NCBI RefSeq assembly: GCF_019168305.1
Contig: NZ_JAHTBI010000027.1
Location: forward strand, 1-64,000
Direction: 5' to 3'
Length of the DNA stretch: 64,000 bases
DNA from: Pseudomonas aegrilactucae
GTDB lineage: Bacteria; Pseudomonadota; Gammaproteobacteria; Pseudomonadales; Pseudomonadaceae
The notes under the pieces are model-generated. The model saw nothing but the letters and a program-made list of their open reading frames with translations, was not told where the DNA came from and did not search any database. Positions 46,596 through 56,145 of the stretch are shown here, piece by piece (within the stretch, counting starts at the first letter, position 1; every line of letters begins with the position of its first letter). A program made the translations under genes and the position numbers.

Positions 46596-46703
46596 GACCC
46601 TGAGCCTGTCGCTTGGAAAGCCAGAGGTAACAGGGCGATGGAAATGACCCTATCGCCCAGTGTGCATCAACCCCACAAGCCGCTTTTCGGCCCAGTCGAC
46701 TCG

Positions 46704-47903
46704 TTACAGACACTCACCGCCAGTATTGTGCTGCCGCCAGCGTCTGAGATTCTCCCCCTTTTCTTCGCAGATCCTGCGCAGCTCAGCAGCCTCAAGGTGA
46801 GTGTCAGAAGCGAAGGCGAAGTGATGTGCCGCTCGGTCATATTGATCCTTGGCCATGAACAGGTGGCCCAGTTTTAAGTGGGCCAGAACTGCCTGGGCGG
46901 GCGAAGCATTTTCAGAGTCATACACCCACTCATACCACCATAACGCCTCTTCAAGATCCGGTTTTATTTCCATCTCCCAGGCCCCCTCGCCCGCCAGCAA
47001 GCTCGCGAGCTTGAGCTGCGCTTCGATATCGCCTCCGACCGCTGCACACCGATAGAGCGACATCACCATACGCTTCGTGTCAGAGGAATGGTCGTGAGCC
47101 AAATAGATCTCAGCCAAGGCCGTTGCAGCCCCCTCGCACCTCATTTCGACACACTCCTTCAACATCCCAACAAGATGCTCAGGTCTCGGCATCTCTCCAG
47201 GATTGCGCAACCAAAGCCGAGCCATCGCAACCCATGCAGGTGGGTAATTTCCCGTTGTGGCTTCTGCATAAAGATCGAATGCGGCTCGAACGCTTTTCAA
47301 CTGCCCTCCAACACCACGCTCCGCAAACTGAGCCAACTGGTACTTACTGACACTACATCCTTTGTACGCTCCTGATTCATAGGCCTCGGCAGCTTCATAA
47401 GCCCGCCCCTCCCCCAGGTGGTAATCCCCCAGGAAGCTGTACACCGACACATACCCGAGCTCTGCAGCCATCACTGCAGCTTTGAGGCCTCCGCCAGGTG
47501 TAGCCAGCGGGGGGAACTGGGCCCCCACAAGATAGAGCTTTGAGATCATTACCAACGCTCCCAACGAGCCATCCGCGTATACCATCTCAAGTTGCTCATA
47601 GATGTCGTCATACGCTGTGAGAAGGCTCTCGGGAGGCTGCCCTTGCTTTAACAAGGTTTCTAGCGTCTTGATCCGTACGCTGATTGCGCCGAGGCGAGCT
47701 TCAAGGTGTTCAATACACTCGGCCCTTATGGAAAACCAGCTCCTTCCAAATCTGCTCTGGCAATGTATGTCAAAACAGTCGGGATCTCTGTAGCCCTCTT
47801 TCACCATGCTCCCATCCGGCAGCTTGAGACGGCTTTCAAGGGGCTGATCGAGGTTCAGCGGAGGGAATTTAAGGGGAGAAACGGGTGGTAGGTCTGGCTT
47901 CAT
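46704..47903 (-). CDS. Sel1/TPR-like repeat protein
   Basis: A 399-residue protein built of helical repeats of Sel1-like type (for example CAAVGGDIEAQLKLASLLAG and AVLAHLKLGHLFMAKDQYDR) after an N-terminal region with a possible coiled coil (LEARLGAISVRIKTLETLLK). No signal peptide. Such repeats mediate protein contacts; the partner is unknown. It is convergent with the lipoprotein gene. Confidence 0.65.
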   Translation of the reverse strand: MKPDLPPVSPLKFPPLNLDQPLESRLKLPDGSMVKEGYRDPDCFDIHCQSRFGRSWFSIRAECIEHLEARLGAISVRIKTLETLLKQGQPPESLLTAYDDIYEQLEMVYADGSLGALVMISKLYLVGAQFPPLATPGGGLKAAVMAAELGYVSVYSFLGDYHLGEGRAYEAAEAYESGAYKGCSVSKYQLAQFAERGVGGQLKSVRAAFDLYAEATTGNYPPAWVAMARLWLRNPGEMPRPEHLVGMLKECVEMRCEGAATALAEIYLAHDHSSDTKRMVMSLYRCAAVGGDIEAQLKLASLLAGEGAWEMEIKPDLEEALWWYEWVYDSENASPAQAVLAHLKLGHLFMAKDQYDRAAHHFAFASDTHLEAAELRRICEEKGENLRRWRQHNTGGECL

Positions 47904-48025
47904 CGCGATCTCCAGACAATAGAAAACGAACTCCCCGCCGAACGGGGCAATGGTTTCTCATATTGTCTGGCCGCTTCCAGCTCACGGCGGAACGCCTGTA
48001 GAAGGCGTCTGGCATCAGATTAGAA

Positions 48026-48042
48026 GACACGCGAGACGTGTC
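48026..48042. promoter_or_regulatory. Palindrome upstream of the SIR2-HerA genes
   Basis: GACACGCGAGACGTGTC is a 6-bp inverted repeat with a 5-base centre in the 573-bp space between the divergent Sel1-type and SIR2 genes. It could be an operator. The rest of 47904-48476 holds the repeat copy at 48061 and no gene I can support. Confidence 0.3.
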
Positions 48043-48060
48043 AAGACGCTCGGATTTTAC

Positions 48061-48143
48061 TGGGCAACCAATTGATTTCGCCGGGGCAAAGCTCTCATTT
48101 CTTCGCACCTCCCCTTGGGAAACCTCTGACCCTCAAAACCACG
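48061..48143 (+). repeat. ~80-bp imperfect direct repeat, copy 2
   Basis: Partner of the repeat at 43872-43953 (about 80 percent identity by eye). Here the readable frame extends further (GQPIDFAGAKLSFLR...) to 48316 but loses any family resemblance, so it looks like a decayed gene start. Confidence 0.7.
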
Positions 48144-48476
48144 CCAAGGCGGGGTCGGTAAGACCCCCATCACACTCAACGTGGCAGCTTGCCTGGGGGA
48201 GACGGGAGCGGGATGAGCATTTTGGCCGGTTGGCCGCGAAGCCGAGAGACGATATGAGCGATCACCTCGACGTATTGGTTGTAGCAGCTCTCTTTCCCTC
48301 GCCGGCTAGCCGATGAGCCTTGTAACTAATTTCGCTAGATTCACCCTCCTACCCCACTTCCGGCGCCATAGCACCGATGTCATTATGCCAATACTGCGTT
48401 GCCCACAGGTTTCATCACGCGCACTCGATTGGCCCATAGCACGCCATCGGGATACGCCCCCTCAAGGATCGTGTTG

Positions 48477-49781
48477 ATGTCCAACGAAAACGCCCCGCCA
48501 GCCCCAGCCCTTTCTGTAGAAGCCGTAGCCCCCCCGCCCCCTGCTGACAAACCTGTGGAGCTTGATGCCAACCGTAAGGGCCTTCAAGCCTACCTAGCAC
48601 CAGGGGCTTCTGATTGGGCGCCTTTGAATGAAGAAGCCTACATAGTCCTCAAGGGCGTACCACCACCTGATCCAACAAGGATCGTTTCAAACCGCACAGC
48701 ACTGTCGGACATGCTCGCTGCGGCACTGCAAGTTCCCAATCTTGGCTTTTTGGCTGGAAGTGGGACTTCGCTTGGTGCACCAGGTGGGCCGAGCATGTGG
48801 GATCTGTGGAAGCGCTCCATGTGCACACCCGGCTCAGGGGATCCCACTGAGGCGGCAGGGCGCGTGATGGATGTGGTGCGCTACAAAGAAACCATAAATC
48901 CAAATATCGAGCATTTCCTTTCTCAATGCGACGCCTATCTCGCCTTCAATAAAGACGCCACCGTCGAAGGGTTTGTCAGCGGGGTCAAAGCAGTCATCCT
49001 AGATGCATGCTCAGCATTCCTGCGAGCCCCAAGCGCCGATATCTCTGCATACAGGCAGTTGCTGCAGAAGCTGGCGAGACGACGAGTCCGAGACCCTCGC
49101 CTGAAGGTCTTCACCACAAACTATGATATGTGCTTCGAGACAGCAGCCTCTGACCTCGGGATGATGGCCATTGATGGATTCTCCTACACCCGCAGGCGGC
49201 GGTTCGATGGGAAACATTTCAGCTACGACATCGTCAGGCGAGAGGTGGAAGGTCATGAGTTCGCCGAAGGTGTGTTCCAGCTACTGAAGTTGCATGGATC
49301 GGTGAGCTGGAGCAGAGAGGGAAAGGACATCTACGAGGACACAGCGCCTACACCTGCGAACGCGTGCCTCATCTACCCAGCCAAAGGCAAGTACCAGCAG
49401 GCATTCCTGCAGCCTCACCTAGAGCTTCTGTCGCGCTACCTGGAGTTTCTGCGTCAGCCCAACAGTTGTCTCATCGTGGGGGGATTCGGCTTCAACGATG
49501 ATCACCTCTCTGAGCCAATCTTCTCAGCGATCCAATCTAACCCGAGCCTGAAACTCATACTCTGCGACTTCCAGTGCATCACGCACCTGCATAACCGGGG
49601 ACACCATGGCTCAAGCGACTATTGGGGCAGATTCCATGACCTCGCCAAGCGTGGCCTGGACATCCACTTCGTCAGTGGCTCGTTCAGCGATCTTGTCAGC
49701 CACATTCCGCACCTGAGAACAGCTTCTCCAGCAGAGCAGTTGGCGAATGCCGTCAGACGCCTGGGGAGCCAAAACGCATGA
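48477..49781 (+). CDS. SIR2-domain protein of a SIR2-HerA system
   Basis: A 434-residue SIR2-like protein. The NAD-binding loop is LGFLAGSGTSLG (about residues 90-101), followed by VFTTNYDMCFE and the catalytic-type His in LLKLHGSVSW; GGFGFNDDHL is the distal NAD segment. SIR2 proteins paired with HerA are antiphage NADases. I start at ATG 48477 with AAGG about nine bases upstream. Its stop overlaps the herA start (ATGA). Confidence 0.85.
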   Translation: MSNENAPPAPALSVEAVAPPPPADKPVELDANRKGLQAYLAPGASDWAPLNEEAYIVLKGVPPPDPTRIVSNRTALSDMLAAALQVPNLGFLAGSGTSLGAPGGPSMWDLWKRSMCTPGSGDPTEAAGRVMDVVRYKETINPNIEHFLSQCDAYLAFNKDATVEGFVSGVKAVILDACSAFLRAPSADISAYRQLLQKLARRRVRDPRLKVFTTNYDMCFETAASDLGMMAIDGFSYTRRRRFDGKHFSYDIVRREVEGHEFAEGVFQLLKLHGSVSWSREGKDIYEDTAPTPANACLIYPAKGKYQQAFLQPHLELLSRYLEFLRQPNSCLIVGGFGFNDDHLSEPIFSAIQSNPSLKLILCDFQCITHLHNRGHHGSSDYWGRFHDLAKRGLDIHFVSGSFSDLVSHIPHLRTASPAEQLANAVRRLGSQNA

Positions 49782-51499
49782 GTGCTCTCGACGGGATTCT
49801 GGCCAGCAATCTCAAAATTGGTGTGGTTTCGAGTGTGAGTGCCCAGCTGGTAAAGACGAACCTGGCGCATGCCGGCAATGTGAGCGGCCAATACTTGGGC
49901 CACAACCGTTACGGCAAAGGTGAGGTCGGCGAGCTTGTGCTCATTGAAGGCCAGCAAGCAGTGCTGCTCGGGCGCATAACCGAAGTGACGCTGCCTGACA
50001 GGGATCGCTCGGAGATTTCACAGGACTTTGCAGGTAGCCGCCAAATCGACGCAATAGGCTTCATACGCCTTCTGGGCTCCGTAAACCCGCAATCGCTGCG
50101 AGTCACAGCAGGAGTTAGCTCATATCCACGGCTTGGCGATCGGGTCTACTCCGCCCCTGGAGAATTCATTTCCCAGATCCCTTTGTTGACCTCAACGGGT
50201 GTGGACGGTGCGCCACCTGAGGTAGCGTTGAACCTTGGTCACGTTGCCGGGGATGGCGGATTTCCTATTGCCGTCACTCCCGAAAAGATATTCGGACGGC
50301 ACTGCGCAATCCTGGGCTCCACAGGCGGAGGCAAGAGCTGGACGACATCCAAGCTGATCGAGGAGTGTCGCCGCTTCTCAGCCAAAGTAGTGCTGATTGA
50401 TGCCACGGGCGAATACCGCTCGCTCGTTGGCGATGACACGGTTCATTGCCACCTTGGCAGCCCCCTCCACCGGGCTGAAGGCTCTGTAGAGGTCGCGATT
50501 CCCCCGACTAGCTTCACCGAATCCGACTTCATTGCCCTCTTCCAGCCATCAGGGAAGACACAAGGGCCGAAGCTGAGGGAAGCGATCAAAAGCCTCCGAC
50601 TCGTACATCTCGCACCTGACCTGTTCCCGAGGCACATCGTCTTGAAGGTAGACCAATCGAAAGACGTCTATCGCGAGGCCATGAAGAGAGGCAACAACGC
50701 AAGCCTGGTAGGAAATCCAACAACGCCATTCAACCCTCGCAAACTGGTATCTCAGCTGGTGCAGGAGTGCTGCTTCCCGACCGCTTACAACGACTCTGAG
50801 CGTTTCGGGGGAGCCAGTAATGAAATCTCTCACTGCACATCTCTGATGACCCGCATCCTCGGCGTGATGGAGTCGCCGTCGCTGGGCTGCGTCTTCAGTC
50901 CCGCTGCCGGCCTTTCCAGTTTCGTAGATCAACTGGACAGCTTCATTCGTAGCGACAAGAGGCTGTTCAGGGTCTGCTTGAGCTCAATTGGATACGAGTT
51001 CAACGCCCGTGAGGTAGTGGCCAACGTTATCGGCAGACTACTGCTGCAGCGAGCCCGGGCTGAGGTTTTCAGGATGAGACCACTAATCACCATCCTCGAC
51101 GAGGCCCATAATTTCCTGGGCAAAACCGTTGGTAACGAGGATGACCTACAGAATCTGGATGCCTTCGAACTGATCGCGAAAGAGGGTCGAAAATACGGGC
51201 TGAACATTTGCTTGGCGACCCAACGACCACGCGACATAACTGAAGGCGTGCTCAGTCAGATGGGTACCCTGCTCGTCCACCGGCTTACGAACGACCGTGA
51301 CCGCGAAGTCGTTGAACGAGCCTGCGGTGAGATCGATCGCTCCGCTGCAGCATTCCTGCCAAACCTAAAGCAGGGTGAGGTAGCGATGGTGGGTGTGGAT
51401 TTCCCGATCCCGGTTACGATTCAAATCAGTCGACCAACCCAACCTCCCATGTCGGATGGGCCGAGCTTCCAGAGCAGTTGGGGATCACTGGGGCATTGA
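49778..51499 (+). CDS. HerA-like ATPase of a SIR2-HerA system
   Basis: A 573-residue HerA/FtsK-type ATPase. An N-terminal HAS-barrel-like region precedes Walker A GSTGGGKSWTT (about residue 180) and Walker B PLITILDEAHNFLG; CLATQRPRDITEGVLSQMG is the HerA sensor region. It assembles as a hexamer in known SIR2-HerA complexes. Translation is coupled to the SIR2 gene. Confidence 0.88.
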   Translation: MSALDGILASNLKIGVVSSVSAQLVKTNLAHAGNVSGQYLGHNRYGKGEVGELVLIEGQQAVLLGRITEVTLPDRDRSEISQDFAGSRQIDAIGFIRLLGSVNPQSLRVTAGVSSYPRLGDRVYSAPGEFISQIPLLTSTGVDGAPPEVALNLGHVAGDGGFPIAVTPEKIFGRHCAILGSTGGGKSWTTSKLIEECRRFSAKVVLIDATGEYRSLVGDDTVHCHLGSPLHRAEGSVEVAIPPTSFTESDFIALFQPSGKTQGPKLREAIKSLRLVHLAPDLFPRHIVLKVDQSKDVYREAMKRGNNASLVGNPTTPFNPRKLVSQLVQECCFPTAYNDSERFGGASNEISHCTSLMTRILGVMESPSLGCVFSPAAGLSSFVDQLDSFIRSDKRLFRVCLSSIGYEFNAREVVANVIGRLLLQRARAEVFRMRPLITILDEAHNFLGKTVGNEDDLQNLDAFELIAKEGRKYGLNICLATQRPRDITEGVLSQMGTLLVHRLTNDRDREVVERACGEIDRSAAAFLPNLKQGEVAMVGVDFPIPVTIQISRPTQPPMSDGPSFQSSWGSLGH

Positions 51500-51719
51500 T
51501 CTGACGCGCATAGGCATGCATGGCAGTGACGATTTCCGCGCCAAGAGACGGAGTGTCAATCCGCATGGAAATCTTCATTGCCCAATTTGATGGCAAATTG
51601 ATAGCCTACCAGCTCGCCTGCCTGGTAGTGCTTCACCCCAGTTCCGAGGACGCTCCAGGATGGATAGGCACACCTCGAAGGAACATCTGCAACTCGGTTG
51701 AGCTGCAAGGAGCGCGTCC

Positions 51720-52856
51720 ATGGATAGAAACGTCGCTGTCATCAACGCCACGCAACTGGCACTGGTCAACCCGAGCCTCCGGGATCCTGTCGAGTACCGT
51801 AAAAGTGGCCTCAGCCTGAACCATATCGTCGGCTGCCCCCTGGACTGCAGCTACTGCGTGAGGCACCTGTTCGGTAACTTCGAGCAGCGCACTCCCCAGG
51901 CTGTGATGACCGACGAAGAAGCCTTCAGGCAGTTCGTTTCGCATCGCTTCTTCCAGCCTCATATCACGCCGATTCAGCTTTTCAACCGAGCAACCGATCC
52001 GATGCTTCCGGACGTGAAAGGCCATACCCATAACCTGCTGCGACTGCTCGATGAGGCAGGGTTTACCAACAACGTGCTTGTGATCACTCGCTGGCGTGTG
52101 ACGCCCGAGGACTGCGAACGCTTCAATGCCCTGACGAACATCAAGCTGACGGTGCTGGTGACTTACTCAGGCATCGAAGACCCGAAGATCGAGCCCATCA
52201 AATCGTCGATCGCAGCCAATAGCCTGCGAACCCTGTTCAAACATGCGCAGCGTTACCGGACGTTGCTCTACTGGCGACCAATTGTCCCTGGGCTTAACGA
52301 TTCCGAGGAACACATCGCTCGCGCCGCGCAGCTCGCAAAACACGCCCACGCAACGGTGTTCAGCGGGCTGTTTTATCGACAAGAGATTGCCCGGTACTAC
52401 CAAAGCCAGGGTATTCCCGAGCCCTACACCTCAACCGCCAGACGTAAGCTGCTGCCGCTGGAGGAGGAGCAACGGTTGCTGAGCATCTATCAAGCGCACG
52501 CTCCAAGCACTCCGATATTCCGCAAGACCTCATGTGGGGTTGCCTATGCCCACCAGCAGCCCGATTACAACGGCCATTTCGGGATCACCGAGCTGTGTGA
52601 CACATGCCCTTCCGCTCAATACGCCACATGCCAGGCCGCTTGGAAGAAGCCCGATGAGGCGCTTCTCAGCAGCCTATGCCAGCGGCTGGGCGCTGAGGGT
52701 GAACCGGTGGTAACAGAACGCTCCATCATTGTTCGCGGCCTCGATGAACAGCGCCGGTACTTCATGCAGCACACGCTTGGGTACCAGGTGCACGATGCCG
52801 ACAAGCCACATCACTATGATCGCCATGGACGCGCGGAAGCGCAGAGGAATATCTGA
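51720..52856 (+). CDS. Radical SAM protein, SPL-like
   Basis: A 378-residue radical SAM enzyme. The [4Fe-4S] motif is GCPLDCSYCVRHLFG (CxxxCxxC, about residues 39-46). A C-terminal Cys group (LCDTCPSAQYATC, with an earlier Cys in KTSCGVAYAH) could hold a second cluster. The body (TPIQLFNRATDPMLPD, VLVITRW) resembles spore-photoproduct-lyase-like radical SAM proteins. Its stop overlaps the next start (ATGA), opening a four-gene operon. Substrate unknown; a nucleotide or DNA role is only suggested by the neighbours. Confidence 0.82.
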   Translation: MDRNVAVINATQLALVNPSLRDPVEYRKSGLSLNHIVGCPLDCSYCVRHLFGNFEQRTPQAVMTDEEAFRQFVSHRFFQPHITPIQLFNRATDPMLPDVKGHTHNLLRLLDEAGFTNNVLVITRWRVTPEDCERFNALTNIKLTVLVTYSGIEDPKIEPIKSSIAANSLRTLFKHAQRYRTLLYWRPIVPGLNDSEEHIARAAQLAKHAHATVFSGLFYRQEIARYYQSQGIPEPYTSTARRKLLPLEEEQRLLSIYQAHAPSTPIFRKTSCGVAYAHQQPDYNGHFGITELCDTCPSAQYATCQAAWKKPDEALLSSLCQRLGAEGEPVVTERSIIVRGLDEQRRYFMQHTLGYQVHDADKPHHYDRHGRAEAQRNI

Positions 52857-53470
52857 TGACTGATACGGAGTTTCAGTGGCCCTCCGAGCCCATCGTAATT
52901 GTCGACGTTGAGGGTAATGGCCACACACCGCCTGACCTCGTGGAGCTGGCTATCGCCTCGTTCCCTGTCGTCGAGGGTGATGAGCCTTCAAGCTGGCTCA
53001 TCAAACCGCCAAACCCCATCACCTGGCAAGCCAAGCGTGTGCACGGCATCGGCAACACAAAAGTGCAGAGCTCACCTGTTTGGGAAGAGCTGCGGGACGA
53101 TGTCGAACAACACCTTCAGGGCAAATGGTTCGTCGCGCACAACGCGTCAGTCGACTACGGAGTGATGAAGCGCCATCTGCCCGACTGGGCCCCGCTTGGT
53201 GTGATAGACACGCTGAAACTTGCACGCCATGTGTACCCAGATGCTCAAAGCCATAGCCTCTCCGCGCTGCTGGCTCTGACTGGCCTGGACGCTGAAGTTT
53301 CGGGCGAGTTGCATCGCGCCGGGGAGGACGCCCGAGTAACCGCCCTCCTCCTGGGCCGTTTGATTGAGGACTCCCTCCTCAATAGCTGGCCAGAAGTCTG
53401 CAAGATCGCTCAGCTCAAGATTCAGACCGTGGACAAAACACCCACACCTGAACAGGGAAGCTTGTGGTGA
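52856..53470 (+). CDS. DnaQ-like DEDDh 3'-5' exonuclease
   Basis: A 204-residue exonuclease-fold protein with all acidic motifs: IVIVDVEGNG (D, E), VAHNASVDYGVMKRHL (D) and HRAGEDARVT (His and D). There is no other domain. It could act on nucleic acid ends or on small RNA. Start and stop overlap both neighbours, so it is co-translated with them. Confidence 0.85.
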   Translation: MTDTEFQWPSEPIVIVDVEGNGHTPPDLVELAIASFPVVEGDEPSSWLIKPPNPITWQAKRVHGIGNTKVQSSPVWEELRDDVEQHLQGKWFVAHNASVDYGVMKRHLPDWAPLGVIDTLKLARHVYPDAQSHSLSALLALTGLDAEVSGELHRAGEDARVTALLLGRLIEDSLLNSWPEVCKIAQLKIQTVDKTPTPEQGSLW

Positions 53471-54048
53471 GTTCGGTCGTAATCGGGGTTGCCGGCACGC
53501 ACTCAACCGGCAAATCCACCTTCTGTGCCGACTTGAGGAAGGTACTTGAGGTGAAGGGGATCCGCGTCGAAGTCATCCCCTCCTTCGGGGCACTTGCTGT
53601 TGAGCGAGGCATTCCTCTGCTCACCCAGCACACATACGACTCAACAATGTGGTTCATCGACCGGACGCTTGAAGCGGAGCACGCTGCCCGCGTCAACGCT
53701 GATGTTGTGTTGGTTGATCGCCCTGTCATGGATGCAGTGGCGTACTGGAACGCTGCCGTTGAGTACCGAGGCTGCGATTTGGCTGCGCATGAAGTAGAGG
53801 CCATTGGGGCCGTAATCATGAATCACAGCCCCAACTACACGACCGTTCTTGCCACGAAGCTGGATCCCTCCATCGCTCTCGGCCCGGGGCGAGACACGGA
53901 CAGTCGCTACAGAGCATCAGTGGACACCCACCTGCATGCGCTACTTGAGCGGCACTCAATCCATCACCAGGTGCTGACTCCTGCGGCGCGCGAGGCGCGT
54001 CTAGCTCAAATCACCGCCGATGTATTCCTGCGCATGGGGTTGGCATGA
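53467..54048 (+). CDS. P-loop kinase-like protein (AAA_28/NadR-like)
   Basis: A 193-residue P-loop protein. Walker A is GVAGTHSTGKSTF at the N-terminus; a Walker-B-like DVVLVDRPVMDAVAYW follows about residue 80. The style resembles nucleoside or ribosylnicotinamide kinases of the AAA_28/NadR group rather than AAA+ motors. I use GTG 53467, which overlaps the exonuclease stop (GTGA); GTG 53464 is adjacent. Substrate not deducible. Confidence 0.75.
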   Translation: MSSVVIGVAGTHSTGKSTFCADLRKVLEVKGIRVEVIPSFGALAVERGIPLLTQHTYDSTMWFIDRTLEAEHAARVNADVVLVDRPVMDAVAYWNAAVEYRGCDLAAHEVEAIGAVIMNHSPNYTTVLATKLDPSIALGPGRDTDSRYRASVDTHLHALLERHSIHHQVLTPAAREARLAQITADVFLRMGLA

Positions 54049-54827
54049 AGTTCACGACACACGGGATGCTGGCCGGAAAGAAGATACGTCGCCTAGGTTT
54101 TGGCACCATGCGGCTGACAGGGCCAGGCATCTGGGGGCCGCCTGCTGACGAGAAAAACGCGATCGAGGTCTTGCGCTCGGCGGTGGCATTGGGTGTCCAA
54201 CACATCGACACCGCCGACGCTTACGGCCCGCACGACGCCGAAAGGTTGATCCGCAAAGCTCTATATCCCTACGCAGAGGATTTGATCATTGCCACGAAAG
54301 GCGGGTTTACCCGCCAGGGCCCAGGGCAATGGACACCGTGCGGTGTGCCGGCCTATCTACGCCAGTGTGTCGAGATGAGCTTGCGAAAGCTCGGAGTCGA
54401 AGCAATCGATCTTTACTACCTGCACAGAGTTGATCCCAACGTACCGCTCGCAGATCAGGTCGGGGAGCTGGAGCAGTTGCGCGCAGAGGGCAAGATCAAG
54501 GCACTGGGATTGTCCAAAGTGACCGTTGCTCAAACCATCGAGGCAGCAGCGATCGCTCCGATTGCGGCAGTTCAGAATGCCTTCAGCCTTCTGAACGCCG
54601 AGTGCAAAGACGTGGTGCAGTGGTGTAAGGAAAACAGCATCGCTTTCGTCCCGTATGCCCCTTTGGGGGCTGGAAAATACCTTAAGTCCGAAGATGCCTC
54701 GGCGACGTCCCGCAGTGCTCTGCGCTGGCTGCTTGAGTACTCCCCTGTCACGTTCCCCATCCCAGGCACCTCTAGGATCGAGCACCTGGCAGAAAACATG
54801 AGAGCCGACTGTGAGCCGACGGCTTAG
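54045..54827 (+). CDS. Aldo/keto reductase
   Basis: A 260-residue NADPH-type aldo/keto reductase. The catalytic tetrad is visible as Asp in HIDTADAYGPH with its Tyr, Lys in IIATKGGF and His in LYYLHRVDP. The C-terminal cofactor loop reads FPIPGTSRIEHLAENM. It overlaps the kinase-like gene by four bases and ends the operon. A reductase in this setting is unusual and might regenerate or modify the operon's product. Confidence 0.85.
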   Translation: MKFTTHGMLAGKKIRRLGFGTMRLTGPGIWGPPADEKNAIEVLRSAVALGVQHIDTADAYGPHDAERLIRKALYPYAEDLIIATKGGFTRQGPGQWTPCGVPAYLRQCVEMSLRKLGVEAIDLYYLHRVDPNVPLADQVGELEQLRAEGKIKALGLSKVTVAQTIEAAAIAPIAAVQNAFSLLNAECKDVVQWCKENSIAFVPYAPLGAGKYLKSEDASATSRSALRWLLEYSPVTFPIPGTSRIEHLAENMRADCEPTA

Positions 54828-54890
54828 TGGTTAATCGGATGCAACTCCCCCATACGAACAGTTGGCCTCTCCAACTCACGAGGATTGTGT

Positions 54891-56145
54891 ATGACCGCTG
54901 CTGCTCCTGATCCAACAGCTCAAATCGCCTTTTCCATGTTTGAGAACAAAAGCGTCTATGCCGTGCTTTTTGGCTCGGGCGTATCCCGCTCAGCTGGTAT
55001 TCAGACCGGCTGGGAAATCACCCTGGAGTTGGTGAAACGTTGGGGCATCGCGATGGGTGCGGGAGAGCAGGATGACTGGGTGGCGTGGTACGCAGGTCAG
55101 ACAGGAGAGCAACCCAATTACTCCACCCTACTCGAACGCCTGGCGACCACCCAGACCGAGCGGCGAGCCATCATCCAGGGTTTTCTGGAGCCTAGCGATG
55201 AGGAATTGGAGGACGGCCTGAAGCTGCCTACCCGTGCCCATCGGGCGATCGCAGCCATGGTCAAAACGGGTCATGTGCGCGTGATTATCACCACCAACTT
55301 CGACCGGCTGATGGAAAATGCGCTGCGCGATGTCGGCGTTGAGCCAACAGTCGTCAGCTCGGAAGATGCCCTCGCAGGGGCTGAACCGCTCACCCATGCT
55401 TCTTGCTACATCTTGAAAATTCATGGCGATTACAAGGATGCAAGGATCCTCAATACCAATGTGGAACTGGGCGAGTACCCGGCGGCGTTCAATACGCTGC
55501 TTGATCGCATCATCGATGAGTTCGGGCTCATCGTCGCAGGATGGTCAGGTGAGTGGCATCATGCGCTGAGGGCGGCGTTTTTGAGAGCACCGTCACGTCG
55601 GTATCCGACCTACTGGCTATCCCGGGGTCGATTGAGTGAGCGTGGTCAGGAGCTCATCACCCAGCGTCGTGCCACTACCGTAACCGGGATGGATGCTGAC
55701 ACGTTCTTCGACGGGCTGAACCTCAAGCTTGAGACTATCCAGCAGTCCCGTCTGCCGAATCCAGCTGGCATCGAGCTGACTCTCGCTATGGCCAAACGCT
55801 TTATGGCCAGACCCGAGCACCGGATTCAGCTCGATGACCTATTAACCAGCCAGGCTCATCAAGCGATCAGTCATTTGACTCCTCTATTTGCCGCAGAACC
55901 CGGGGACGTAACCTTGGAGCATCTGGCCGCACAAGCCATGACCTATGAGGCGGCCATTGAACCCTTGGCTCGTCTCGCTGGAGTCTTGGGACGCTGGGGG
56001 TCTGGAAGTGAGCGCGCATTGGTGACGGATGCCATCAAAGGTCTGCATGCCGCATCCCAGGCTCAACAGACTAGCTGGGTACCTTGGAGTGCTCTGAAGA
56101 ACTACCCGGCAGCCCTGGTGCCGTCAGTGCGAAACACTAATCCAG
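54891..56145 (+). pseudogene. Second SIR2-domain protein, 3' end cut by an IS66 fragment
   Basis: About 418 residues of a SIR2-like protein. The NAD loop is VLFGSGVSRSAGIQTG, then VIITTNFDRLMENAL and the His in ILKIHGDYKD. A helical C-terminal region follows. The natural reading ends at PAALVPSVRN, where IS66 transposase sequence begins in another frame. ATG 54891 has GAGG seven bases upstream. It could be an effector related to the operon just before it. Known antiphage SIR2 proteins kill by NAD depletion; activity here is doubtful. Confidence 0.75.

Noticed and set aside
48061..48316. Coding gene beginning in repeat copy 2
   Set aside because: The frame has a family-like start only within the repeat and then turns into Arg/Pro-rich text; treated as a remnant.
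51500..51719. Possible small gene starting at 51565 before the radical SAM gene
   Set aside because: The first residues read acceptably (MEIFIAQFDGKLIAYQLACL) but the frame runs about 100 bases into the radical SAM gene with poor composition; probably leader DNA or a remnant.
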